From contig DIHL01000030.1 of NCBI GenBank assembly GCA_002420145.1, positions 16,251 through 80,250 on the forward strand: DNA of 64,000 nt, read 5' to 3'. The notes below the pieces were generated by a model, which ran no database searches, had not been told where the DNA came from, and worked only from the letters and a program-made list of their open reading frames with translations. The translations under genes were made by a program, and so were the position numbers. Shown here piece by piece: positions 53,654 to 61,488 of the stretch (the stretch's first letter is position 1; each line of letters begins with the position of its first letter). The stretch comes from Bacteroidetes bacterium UBA5697 (GTDB lineage Bacteria > Bacteroidota > Bacteroidia > B-17B0 > Aurantibacillaceae).

Positions 53654-53814
53654 CTGTTTTTGTAAAATGCTTGTAAGAATGTATTAAATAATGCTATTGT
53701 TGAGTAAGTGAGTGCAAATATTAAGTAAAAAAACACATTATGGTAATAATATTTTTATATTTTTATGTCTTATTATTTTAAATAAACCATTTAGCAAACT
53801 TTAAAATCAATTTT

Positions 53815-54609
53815 ATGAAAAAAATTTTACTATTATCGTCAATTATAACAGTTACATCACTTACTGTTATATCAACTTTAAATACTACAGATGCAAGTTC
53901 TTCATTGCCTAATGATGGAAATGCAGGTGCTCCGATGGATAATTCCGGGCAAACTTGCACAAGCTGTCATAGCGGTACTGCAACCCAAACCACAGGTGTT
54001 ATTTCATCAGATATTCCTGGCTCTGGATATATTGGAGGTACTACATATAATTTTACAGTTTCGATGTCTGGAGCATCGGCATATGGCTTTGAGATGACGC
54101 CTCAAACTCCAACATCAAATGTTGGCTTGGGAACTTGGATTGCAGGAACAGGGTCAAGTGTTTCAGGAAAATACATTAAACAATCTGCTAAAAAAACAGG
54201 TGCAAGTGCAACTTGGACTTTCCAATGGACCGCCCCATCTACAGCAACAACTGTTACTTTTTATGGCGCCTTTAATTATGCTAATAATAATAACAATTCA
54301 TTAGGAGATGTTATTAAAACTTCATCTATTACCTATTTAGCTAATACTTCTAGTGTATCAGAAAACAACAATATTGTTTCAGTTTCTGTTTTCCCTAATC
54401 CTACTACAGACGATTTATATATTGCATCAAACATGTCATTTTCTGATGGTTCTATATATGGTCTTGATGGAAAATTAGTCAAAACAATTTCGGGACAGGA
54501 ATTAGACTCCAAAATAATCTCTGTATCTGAATTACCTTCTGGCATATACTATCTTCATATTTCTTCAAAAAGTAATAAAACATATTATTCTAAATTCATC
54601 AAAAAATAA
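53815..54609 (+). CDS. Secreted protein with CxxCH motif and T9SS type A sorting domain
   Basis: The 264-aa protein has a signal peptide (KKILLLSSIITVTSLTVIST), then NDGNAGAPMDNSGQTCTSCHSG, in which CTSCH is a c-type haem-attachment motif, followed by a Reeler-like/choice-of-anchor V beta domain (about 60-170). The C-terminus is a type A sorting signal (VSVFPNPTTDDLYI, YGLDGKLVK, LPSGIYYLHIS). The motif predicts covalent haem but one CxxCH can also be a metal site. It is followed by a terminator and then the cytochrome-like operon. Confidence 0.8.
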   Translation: MKKILLLSSIITVTSLTVISTLNTTDASSSLPNDGNAGAPMDNSGQTCTSCHSGTATQTTGVISSDIPGSGYIGGTTYNFTVSMSGASAYGFEMTPQTPTSNVGLGTWIAGTGSSVSGKYIKQSAKKTGASATWTFQWTAPSTATTVTFYGAFNYANNNNNSLGDVIKTSSITYLANTSSVSENNNIVSVSVFPNPTTDDLYIASNMSFSDGSIYGLDGKLVKTISGQELDSKIISVSELPSGIYYLHISSKSNKTYYSKFIKK

Positions 54610-54625
54610 ATTATTATTTTTTAAT

Positions 54626-54670
54626 AAGTGCCCAGTTCTTAGTATTTTTACTAAAACTTGGCACTTTTTT
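54626..54670 (+). terminator. Intrinsic terminator after the CxxCH/T9SS gene
   Basis: AAGTGCC-C-AGTT...TTAGT (from 54626) pairs with ACTAAAACTTGGCACTT, one bulge and one mismatch, followed by TTTTTT (54665-54670). Confidence 0.7.
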
Positions 54671-54699
54671 AGTTATATAGAATTTTAAATTAAACCATT

Positions 54700-55053
54700 A
54701 TGAAGTTATTTTTAATTTTTGCATCCATGCTTAGCATAAGCTTTGTATCCTGCACAAAAGATATTGGACCTAATCCAGATTTGATAGTAAAAACTTCAAA
54801 TGCTTGTGATACAATAACCTTTACTAAACACATTTTGCCAATTTTTAATAGCGAATGTGTTATCTGTCATTCAGCTGGAGGTCAAAATCCTGAATTATCG
54901 AATTATACCTTAATAAAAACTCAAGTTGATGGCGGAAGAATTAAAGCCAGAGTAATTGACGGCCCTTCTTTTATGCCAGCCTCAGGTCGTTTGCCCGACA
55001 ATCAAATCAATTTAATTAAATGCTGGTTAGACGCTGGTGCCCCTAATAATTAA
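54700..55053 (+). CDS. Small cytochrome-c-like lipoprotein
   Basis: The 117-aa protein has a lipoprotein signal (KLFLIFASMLSISFVSC) with Cys19, then FTKHILPIFNSECVICHSAGGQNPELSNYTLI with one haem-binding CVICH, and SFMPASGRLPDNQINLIKCWLDAGAP, where the Met in FMPAS fits the distal haem ligand. This is the pattern of small class-I-type or planctomycete-type cytochromes. It is followed after 17 bases by the YceI gene; both leaders share ATAAACCATTATGAA or a near copy. Confidence 0.85.
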   Translation: MKLFLIFASMLSISFVSCTKDIGPNPDLIVKTSNACDTITFTKHILPIFNSECVICHSAGGQNPELSNYTLIKTQVDGGRIKARVIDGPSFMPASGRLPDNQINLIKCWLDAGAPNN

Positions 55054-55070
55054 TTTTAATATAAACCATT

Positions 55071-55628
55071 ATGAAAAAAATAGTATTTACAATCGTATTC
55101 TTGGCAGGGCTAACAATTAGCATTCAGGCACAAATTTTTAAAGGTAAAGCAGACGCTTCAAGTATTTCGTTTTACTCTAAATCACCATTAGAAGATATTG
55201 ATGCCACAAGCAAAAAAGTAACCGTTGTTATAAAAACAACCACTAACGACATTCAATTTGCTGTTCCAATGATTAGTTTCAAATTTCCAAAAGCATTAAT
55301 GGAAGAGCATTTCAACGAAAACTATGTTGAGTCTACAAAATTCCCTACATGTATCTTTAAAGGGAAGATTATTGAACAAATAGATTTCAGTAAAGATGGT
55401 GAAAATAAAGTAACTGTTAAGGGCACCTTAGATTTGCATGGTGTAACAAAAGAAATAGAGGTTACAGGAACTATTACAGTTAAAGGACAAGAATTGATAG
55501 TTGCATCTACATTCAAGATTAAAATTGCAGATTATAATATTAAAGTACCTTCTTTATACGTTCAAAATATTGCCGAGATTGTTGACGTGAAAGTAAATGC
55601 AACACTTGAACCATTTGTAAAAAAATAA
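55071..55628 (+). CDS. YceI-family periplasmic protein
   Basis: The 185-aa protein has a signal peptide (KKIVFTIVFLAGLTISIQAQ) and a YceI-type lipocalin-like barrel: SISFYSKSPLEDIDATSKKV, FNENYVESTKFPTCIFKGKI, VTVKGTLDLHGVTKEIEVTG, FKIKIADYNIKVPSLYV. The family binds isoprenoid or other lipids in the periplasm. It lies between the cytochrome-like gene and the DUF5777 barrel gene. Confidence 0.92.
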   Translation: MKKIVFTIVFLAGLTISIQAQIFKGKADASSISFYSKSPLEDIDATSKKVTVVIKTTTNDIQFAVPMISFKFPKALMEEHFNENYVESTKFPTCIFKGKIIEQIDFSKDGENKVTVKGTLDLHGVTKEIEVTGTITVKGQELIVASTFKIKIADYNIKVPSLYVQNIAEIVDVKVNATLEPFVKK

Positions 55629-55691
55629 CATATAATCTTACAACTAAAGCCGTTGATTTTTAACTACCTTTAGTGCTTTAAATCAAAACAT

Positions 55692-56636
55692 ATGATTAAA
55701 AAAATAATTATTTGCCTTGCTAGTTTAGTGTCTTTTAACTCCTTTGCTCAGGATGATTTATTAGATTTAGTAAAAGAAGATCCAAAAAATGAGCCAGCTA
55801 AAAAAGTATATGCAACTTTTAAAACAACTAAAATTGTAAATGCTCAAAATATAGAAACTGTAAAAAAACGCAATTTAGACTTTAGAGTTACTCACCGTTT
55901 TGGCAACATATATAATAGCAGCAGCCCCAATGCATTAAACGAAGCGGCTCATAGTGGTTTTGGTTTAGATAACTCAACTGATATCAGAACCTCATTTGAT
56001 TATGGTATTACAGATGAACTTACAATTGGAATAGGAAGAAGTAAGTATAGAGAAATGAATGACGCTACAATCAAATGGCGTTTTTTAACTCAAAGAGAAG
56101 ACAATAAAATACCTGTATCTGTTTGTTTTTATGGAAACTTAGGCTACACATCTATGACTACAGATAATTTGTATGCTGGCACTATTCGTCCTAAAACAAA
56201 CGAAGCGCACCGTGTTCAGTATGCGAGTCAATTATTAATTGCACGTAAATTTAATTCTTGGTTGTCTTTACAAATTATGCCAACTTATATTCACCGAAAC
56301 TTCATTAAACAGCAACTTAATACAAACAACGGAAAAGAAGATCAAAACTCATTACTATCTCTTGGAATTGGCGGAAGATTAAAAATGTCGAAGCGCATGG
56401 CCTTGGTGGTTGATTATTTTTATAATTTTTCAGAATACCAAACAAACAATCCTAACGCCTACTACAACCCATTAGGAGTTGGCCTTGAAATAGAAACAGG
56501 AGGTCACGTATTTCATATTAATTACACTAATGGCGCAGCTATTTTAGAGAGTAGTTTGTTAACATCAACGCAAGACACTTGGACTAAAGGTCAAATTAAA
56601 CTTGGATTTAATATTTCAAGATGGTTTGCGTTATAA
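55692..56636 (+). CDS. DUF5777 family outer-membrane beta-barrel-like protein
   Basis: The 314-aa protein has a signal peptide (IKKIIICLASLVSFNSFAQ) and a family-typical N-terminus DDLLDLVKEDPKNEPAKKVYATFKTTKIVNAQNIETVKKRNLDFRVTHRFG, given here by its core NAQNIETVKKR. The rest is alternating aromatic strands (YGITDELTIGIGRSKY; GVGLEIETGGHVFHINYT) that suggest a beta-barrel. It is the third gene of the cytochrome/YceI run. Function unknown. Confidence 0.8.
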   Translation: MIKKIIICLASLVSFNSFAQDDLLDLVKEDPKNEPAKKVYATFKTTKIVNAQNIETVKKRNLDFRVTHRFGNIYNSSSPNALNEAAHSGFGLDNSTDIRTSFDYGITDELTIGIGRSKYREMNDATIKWRFLTQREDNKIPVSVCFYGNLGYTSMTTDNLYAGTIRPKTNEAHRVQYASQLLIARKFNSWLSLQIMPTYIHRNFIKQQLNTNNGKEDQNSLLSLGIGGRLKMSKRMALVVDYFYNFSEYQTNNPNAYYNPLGVGLEIETGGHVFHINYTNGAAILESSLLTSTQDTWTKGQIKLGFNISRWFAL

Positions 56637-56645
56637 GATAAATTT

Positions 56646-57434
56646 GTGAGTAAAAAAGATTCAGCATTAGTTTATAAAAGTGATTTAGTTTCAACTAAAG
56701 ATACTAATGCTGTTCTTCAAAATACTGAATCTATTTTTTCTGGACACTTATTAATAAAAACTCACGACACTCCAATATTTAATGCTAGCAACCCAACGTA
56801 TTGGCCTGGCATAGTTTTATTTATTATTTTTTCTATTTATGTTTTAATAAGAATATCAGAACCAAAAAAAATAATTAAAGTTTTTACTTCCGTTTTTAGT
56901 CTCCAAGAAGCCAAGCAATTATTTAGAGAAGAGTTTAAATTAACAAAACGTGTTTCAATTTTACTTGGAATTAGCTTTATTTTAGTGATGGCCTTTTTTG
57001 TTCAAATTATAAACGAATACTTTGGATTGATATTAAATGACTATTCGCAATTAAAACAATTTATCTTTTTTATAGCAGTTATTGGTTTAATGTATTTAAT
57101 TAAATTTCTATCAAACTATCTATTAGCCTTTATAACATCAAATGAAGAATTAGGTAAAGAATATTTATTTAATGTATATGTTTTTTCTCAAACTATTGGG
57201 ATCGTATTGTTTCCTATGGTTATTTGCTTACAATTTACAAAGTATCCTATAGAGTGGTTTTTATACCCCGCATTAATCATTTGTAGCGGTTTTTATGCCT
57301 TAAGAATGTTCCGGGGCTTTGTTATATCCTCATCTGAACAAAACATAGGAATTTTGTATATTTTTTTGTACCTTTGTGCCTTGGAAATTTTACCTCTATT
57401 AGTATTGATAAAATTTTTATTAGTTAATTTTTAA
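56646..57434 (+). CDS. DUF4271 domain-containing membrane protein
   Basis: The start is the GTG at 56646, nine bases after the DUF5777 stop. The 262-aa protein has an N-terminal polar segment, a membrane helix at about 55-70 (PGIVLFIIFSIYVLIRI), a cytoplasmic piece (VFTSVFSLQEAKQLFREEFKLTKR) and about six more helices. This is the DUF4271 layout; the gene is regularly adjacent to hemD in Bacteroidota, as here (16 bases to the hemD ATG). Function unknown. Confidence 0.82.
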   Translation: MSKKDSALVYKSDLVSTKDTNAVLQNTESIFSGHLLIKTHDTPIFNASNPTYWPGIVLFIIFSIYVLIRISEPKKIIKVFTSVFSLQEAKQLFREEFKLTKRVSILLGISFILVMAFFVQIINEYFGLILNDYSQLKQFIFFIAVIGLMYLIKFLSNYLLAFITSNEELGKEYLFNVYVFSQTIGIVLFPMVICLQFTKYPIEWFLYPALIICSGFYALRMFRGFVISSSEQNIGILYIFLYLCALEILPLLVLIKFLLVNF

Positions 57435-57449
57435 GCGTTGATTTTTAAT

Positions 57450-58703
57450 ATGGCTATAAAGAAAAAAAAATCTATTAAAACACCATCTACTAAAACAAAT
57501 AGTAAGGTAAAAAAAGCTACTGCTAAAAAAGCAGTTAAAAAAGTAACTAAAAAAGCAGCTCCCAAAAAACCAATCAAAAAAATTGTAGCCAAAAAAAAGG
57601 TTGTTAAGAAGAGTGTTTCTCTACCTGCCAGAAAAGCAGCTAAAAAGGTTACTGCTAAAAAATCAGTGACCAAAAAATCACGCCCTAGCGTAACAAAAAA
57701 ATCAGTAGTCAAAAAAAGTGCTCCTAAAAAGGCCATAAAAAAAGCAGTTGTTAAAAAGACTGTTGCGGTTAAAAAAACAATTGCCACAGTAAAGCCGAAA
57801 ACAGAAACTAAGGTAAAAGCTACAATAGCTACCACACCAAAAGCAGAAGTTGTTGCAAGTGCCGAAAAATTTGTGAAAATTGGAGTTAAAACCAAAAAGC
57901 AATTAGTTCCAGTTACTCCTCAACCTGTTATTGAAGTTTCTAACTATCCTAAAAATAAAATAAAAACGATTTTAATTTCTCAACCAAAGCCTGAGAATGA
58001 CAAAAATCCATATTACGATTTATCCAAAAAATATAACTTAATAGAAACTTTCCGTCAATTTATTAAAATTGAGGGATTGCCTGTTAAGGATTTTAGAACA
58101 CAGCGTATTGATATTTTAGAACATAAAGCTGTTATTTTAACGAGTAGAATGGCCGTTGATCATTATTTTAGAATGTGTAACGAAATGCGTGTTACTGTTC
58201 CTGAATCTATGAAGTACTTCTGTATTAACGAAGCAACAGCATATTACCTTCAAAAATATATTCAATACCGTAAACGTAAAATATTTTTTGGTCACCAAAC
58301 CATTCAAGATTTAGTTGACGTTATTAGAAAAAATAGAGAAGAAAAATTTTTATTGCCAGCAGCTGACGTTCAAAAAGAACAAATCTGTGAATTTTTAGAC
58401 GCTATCGATATTAAGTATACAAAAGCAATTATGTACCGCACTGTAAGTGCTGATTTATCTGATATCAAGAATTTAAATGATTATGATTGTTTAGTATTCT
58501 TTACACCAGCAGGAATTAATTCTTTAAAACATAATTTTCCAAACTTTAAACAAGGTAATACTCGTATTGCTTGTTTTGGCGCTGCTACAGCTAATACATT
58601 AAAAAAACATGGTTATCGTTTAGATATTTATGCTCCTAATCCAAAAAACCCAAGTATGTCGGGAGCTTTGGATGAATATATTAAAGAAGCGAATAAACGC
58701 TAG
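57450..58703 (+). CDS. hemD: Uroporphyrinogen-III synthase with long histone-H1-like N-terminal extension
   Basis: HemD closes hydroxymethylbilane to uroporphyrinogen III. With the ATG at 57450 (MAIKKKKSIKTPSTK) the protein has 417 aa, against about 250 in the family. The core starts near residue 170 (KTILISQPKPENDKNPYYDLS) and shows VILTSRMAVDHYFRMC, VFFTPAGINSLKHNFP and RIACFGAATANTLKKHGYR. The first ~165 residues are Lys/Ala/Val-rich with KKAAPKKPIKK-like blocks, related in style to the histone-like protein at 43353. There is no internal Met start before the core, so the extension is part of the protein. Confidence 0.88.
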   Translation: MAIKKKKSIKTPSTKTNSKVKKATAKKAVKKVTKKAAPKKPIKKIVAKKKVVKKSVSLPARKAAKKVTAKKSVTKKSRPSVTKKSVVKKSAPKKAIKKAVVKKTVAVKKTIATVKPKTETKVKATIATTPKAEVVASAEKFVKIGVKTKKQLVPVTPQPVIEVSNYPKNKIKTILISQPKPENDKNPYYDLSKKYNLIETFRQFIKIEGLPVKDFRTQRIDILEHKAVILTSRMAVDHYFRMCNEMRVTVPESMKYFCINEATAYYLQKYIQYRKRKIFFGHQTIQDLVDVIRKNREEKFLLPAADVQKEQICEFLDAIDIKYTKAIMYRTVSADLSDIKNLNDYDCLVFFTPAGINSLKHNFPNFKQGNTRIACFGAATANTLKKHGYRLDIYAPNPKNPSMSGALDEYIKEANKR

Positions 58704-58802
58704 TTTTTTCTATTCTTGTTCTATATGCTTTAGATTAATCTAATTAGATAGAATCATTGATAATAATAACAGCAAGAAGAGCTTCAAGAAACGATGTTTT
58801 TT

Positions 58803-58885
58803 CACATAGTCGCTATGTTTGAAGCAAAGCTTCAACTAGAACTACTACACTCTTAAATTAAAAAACTATGTGCCTATGTGGTTAA
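58803..58885. repeat. Intergenic inverted-repeat element, ACATAG family (copy 3)
   Basis: The right arm CTATGTGCCTATGTGGTTAA (58866-58885) is the exact reverse complement of the left arm of copy 1 (7113-7132). The left arm is degenerate (CACATAGTCGCTATG, from 58803), and the interior has a GAAGCAAAGCTTC palindrome. It occupies the 223-base gap between hemD and rnpA. Confidence 0.6.
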
Positions 58886-58926
58886 AAAATACCTTATTTT
58901 TAACTCCGTAATAGATAACAACCCTC

Positions 58927-59319
58927 ATGAATTTTACATTTACTAAAATAGAACGTTTGTGTAGCAAAAAAGCTATCGACGATTTATTTGCCAATGGTAA
59001 ATCCAAAACTCAATTTCCATTTAAATTAATTTACAAAGTCTCAGAATTCGAAAGTCCTTTCCCTGCAAGAGCGATGTTTGTTGTCCCAAAAAAGAAGCAC
59101 AAACGCGCCAACAAACGAAATGACATTAAACGCCGTATGCGCGAGGTATATCGTTTAAACAAACACCCGCTTTATGAATCGTTGAAAACTCAAAAAATAG
59201 ACTTGATGTTTATTTGTTTGAGTAATGAGGAATTAGAATATCCAGTGATTGAAAAAAGTATGCTTCAGTTAATGGAGACACTAACAAGGGTAAATTTCTC
59301 TGAAACAAAAAAAGAGTAA
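58927..59319 (+). CDS. rnpA: Ribonuclease P protein component
   Basis: The 130-aa basic protein has the RnpA motif KRANKRNDIKRRMREVYR near residues 60-80 and N-terminal FTKIERLCSKKAIDDLFANGKS. It assists the RNase P RNA in tRNA 5' processing. It is not next to rpmH or dnaA here; a hemD-rnpA neighbourhood is common in Bacteroidota. It converges with purE, two bases apart. Confidence 0.93.
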   Translation: MNFTFTKIERLCSKKAIDDLFANGKSKTQFPFKLIYKVSEFESPFPARAMFVVPKKKHKRANKRNDIKRRMREVYRLNKHPLYESLKTQKIDLMFICLSNEELEYPVIEKSMLQLMETLTRVNFSETKKE

Positions 59320-59321
59320 TT

Positions 59322-59801
59322 CTATTTCTTAATCTCTTCCAAACTTTTCATCACCTTTTCTTTTAGCTCTTCTTTAAATAAAACTAATTTATCAAAAATA
59401 GCTTTGTCTTGGCAACCTAAAATTTGTGCCGCTAAAATTCCTGCATTTTGTGCTCCATTCACAGCTACGGTAGCAACAGGTACTCCATTTGGCATTTGAA
59501 CAATAGACAATAAAGAATCCCAACCATCAATAGAGTTACTTGATTTTACTGGAACGCCAATAACTGGCAAGGGTGTTAAGGAAGCGACCATTCCTGGTAA
59601 ATGAGCTGCCCCACCAGCTCCTGCAATAATAACTTTTAATCCTCTATCATGAGCAGTTTTTGCATAATCAAACATACGCTCTGGTGTACGATGTGCAGAT
59701 ACAATTGTTATTTCGTAAGGAATGTCTAATTTTTTCAAAAAATCTGCTGCATCATTCATGATTTTTAAATCACTGCTGCTACCCATTATTATACCTACCA
59801 T
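59322..59801 (-). CDS. purE: 5-(carboxyamino)imidazole ribonucleotide mutase
   Basis: The 159-aa class I PurE shows MVGIIMGSSSDLKIM, SAHRTPERMFDYAKTA with the catalytic His, and IAGAGGAAHLPGMVAS and GVPVKS. It converts N5-CAIR to CAIR in purine synthesis. purK is upstream on the same strand, separated by 68 bases that contain a palindrome. Confidence 0.96.
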   Translation of the reverse strand: MVGIIMGSSSDLKIMNDAADFLKKLDIPYEITIVSAHRTPERMFDYAKTAHDRGLKVIIAGAGGAAHLPGMVASLTPLPVIGVPVKSSNSIDGWDSLLSIVQMPNGVPVATVAVNGAQNAGILAAQILGCQDKAIFDKLVLFKEELKEKVMKSLEEIKK

Positions 59802-59823
59802 GTTATTATTATTTTAAATTTTA

Positions 59824-59869
59824 TCATTGCACTTTGTCTTCGACTCCGCTCAGACCGACAGTACAATGA
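59824..59869. repeat. Palindromic repeat between purK and purE
   Basis: The ends TCATTGCAC and GTACAATGA are near-complementary. The middle TCTTCGACTCCGCTCAGACC resembles the central part of the elements at 22753 and 61105. It sits between two genes of one pathway, so it may affect their relative expression. Confidence 0.5.
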
Positions 59870-61012
59870 TTAACTAACTATCTTAATTAAATCTTTTACT
59901 GTAATCGCTTTCTTTTTTGCTAAACTTAAATCATCATCTATCACTGTTACATGTCCCATTTTACGGAAAGGCTTAGTGGTTGTTTTGCCATACAAATGCA
60001 CATACACGCCTTTGTATTTAATAGCATCCGTTAACCCTTCGTATTTTGCTGGACCTTCATGATTTTTTTCACCTAACAAATTAATCATCACCGCTGGTTT
60101 AATAATACTTGTATCTCCAAGTGGTAAATTTAAAATAGCGCGTAAATGTTGCTCAAATTGTGAAGTAATATTCCCTTCTATCGTTTGATGTCCGCTATTA
60201 TGTGGCCTAGGTGCTACTTCATTCACTAATACTTTACCATCTTTAGTCACAAATAGTTCAACAGCAAGTATTCCAACAATATTTAATTTCTCTGCGATTT
60301 TTATTGCAATCTCTGTTGCTTGTTTATCAATGCTTTTTTTAATGTTTGCCGGCGAAAATAAAAACTCAACCAAATTAGCTTCAGGATTAAATTCACATTC
60401 CACAGCAGGGAAACATTTCGATTCTCCACTTTCGTTACGAGCAACAATTACCGAAATTTCCTTATCAAAATCTACTAAGCGCTCCAACACACTTGGAACT
60501 TCAAAGGCATGTTCTATTTTATTTGGATGCCCTAATTTAACGACGCCTTTTCCATCATAGCCGCCAGTGCGCATTTTTTGAAAAAAAGGAAAAAAATCTT
60601 TGTACTTTTCTATTTGAGATTTGTTTTCTACAAGAAAAAAGTCAGGGCTTGGGATATCATTACGCTGGTAAAACATTTTTTGTAACCCTTTATCCTTAAT
60701 AATTTCAATCACTTCAGGCTGAGGAAATACTTTTTTACCCAGCTTTTGTAAATCTTTTAATGCTTCAACGCTTACATTTTCAATTTCAATGGTAATAATA
60801 TCTTTATCCTTACCAAATTTGTAAACGGTATCATAATCGGTTAAACTTCCTTTGGTAAATTCATTAGCAATAGCTTTGCAAGGAGCATTTGCATCAGGAT
60901 CTAAACAACAGATGTACAAATTATAATTAATGGCGCTTTGAATCATCATTCGGCCAAGTTGTCCTCCGCCTAATACGCCTATTTTGATTTTATCGGGTTG
61001 AAAATAAGTCAC
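59870..61012 (-). CDS. purK: 5-(carboxyamino)imidazole ribonucleotide synthase
   Basis: PurK is an ATP-grasp enzyme making N5-CAIR from AIR, ATP and bicarbonate. The 380-aa protein begins IKIGVLGGGQLGRMMIQSA and shows KMRTGGYDGKGVVKL, SVIVARNESGESKCFPAVE, and EVAPRPHNSGHQTIEG with the bicarbonate/AIR-binding residues. Full length. Followed by purE on the same strand; the pair feeds the same reaction step. Confidence 0.96.
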   Translation of the reverse strand: MTYFQPDKIKIGVLGGGQLGRMMIQSAINYNLYICCLDPDANAPCKAIANEFTKGSLTDYDTVYKFGKDKDIITIEIENVSVEALKDLQKLGKKVFPQPEVIEIIKDKGLQKMFYQRNDIPSPDFFLVENKSQIEKYKDFFPFFQKMRTGGYDGKGVVKLGHPNKIEHAFEVPSVLERLVDFDKEISVIVARNESGESKCFPAVECEFNPEANLVEFLFSPANIKKSIDKQATEIAIKIAEKLNIVGILAVELFVTKDGKVLVNEVAPRPHNSGHQTIEGNITSQFEQHLRAILNLPLGDTSIIKPAVMINLLGEKNHEGPAKYEGLTDAIKYKGVYVHLYGKTTTKPFRKMGHVTVIDDDLSLAKKKAITVKDLIKIVS

Positions 61013-61084
61013 GATTTAAAGGTAAATATTTTATTTTGTTTTCTAAGTCAATTTTATAATTCACGTCAGTTCAAATAAAAAAAT

Positions 61085-61190
61085 GTGCCTCTTTTCATTT
61101 TTTGTATCGAGAACAACCGCAGTAATCAACTACTTCTCGATACACATTTGCAAGAGGCGTGCAAATGTACTCGAAGTGACATACGCTTTT
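61085..61190. repeat. Nested palindromes upstream of purK
   Basis: TGTATCGAGAA (61103-61113) pairs with TTCTCGATACA (61134-61144). Outside it GCCTCTT (61087-61093) pairs with AAGAGGC (61152-61158), and ACATTTGC/GCAAATGT form a third stem up to about 61168, followed by TCGAAGTGAC, which is a GTCACTTCGA-type end. It belongs with the GTCA palindromes elsewhere in the window. Confidence 0.55.
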
Positions 61191-61202
61191 ATACATCAAA
61201 TA

Positions 61203-61230
61203 AAAAAACCGCTCGAAGCGGTTTCTTTTA
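61203..61230 (-). terminator. Intrinsic terminator of the bTHX gene
   Basis: AAACCGCT (61206-61213) and AGCGGTTT (61217-61224) form a perfect stem with a 3-base loop; the minus strand continues into TTTTTTTA. Confidence 0.8.
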
Positions 61231-61231
61231 T

Positions 61232-61399
61232 TTATTTAGCTGCTTTTTTTGCTGCCTTTTTTGGAGCTGCTTTTTTTGCTGCTGCTCCTGCTGCAATTTG
61301 CTCTGCAGTAACTGCTTTAGTTTTTTTACGTGGACGAAGGTTACCAAATGAACCTACTTGAATTTTTCCACGTCTTGATCTTTGATCGCCTTTTCCCAT
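61232..61399 (-). CDS. 30S ribosomal protein THX with lysine/alanine-rich C-terminal tail
   Basis: This 55-aa protein begins MGKGDQRSRRGKIQVGSFG, then NLRPRKK, which is the conserved bTHX core (MGKGDxxxxRGKIxxGSxGxxRPRKK) that sits in the top of the 30S head. After it comes TKAVTAEQIAAGAAAKKAAPKKAAKKAAK, an Ala/Lys tail absent from the minimal Thermus protein and similar to the histone-like protein at 43353. A good terminator follows the stop. The plus-strand frames over this region are shadows. Confidence 0.85.
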   Translation of the reverse strand: MGKGDQRSRRGKIQVGSFGNLRPRKKTKAVTAEQIAAGAAAKKAAPKKAAKKAAK

Positions 61400-61488
61400 G
61401 ATAAATGTGTTTTTAAATTAATGTCCTCAAAAATAGCTTAATTAATGATATTTTCAAACATAAAATTAAACTATTACCTATTTAAGTC

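Noticed and set aside
57431..57902. Minus-strand frames over the hemD extension
   Set aside because: Low-complexity shadows of the lysine-rich plus-strand frame, without start context or neighbours.
61083..61361. Two overlapping plus-strand frames near purK rich in Phe and Cys
   Set aside because: They run across palindromes and the antisense of the bTHX gene; no signal of real coding.
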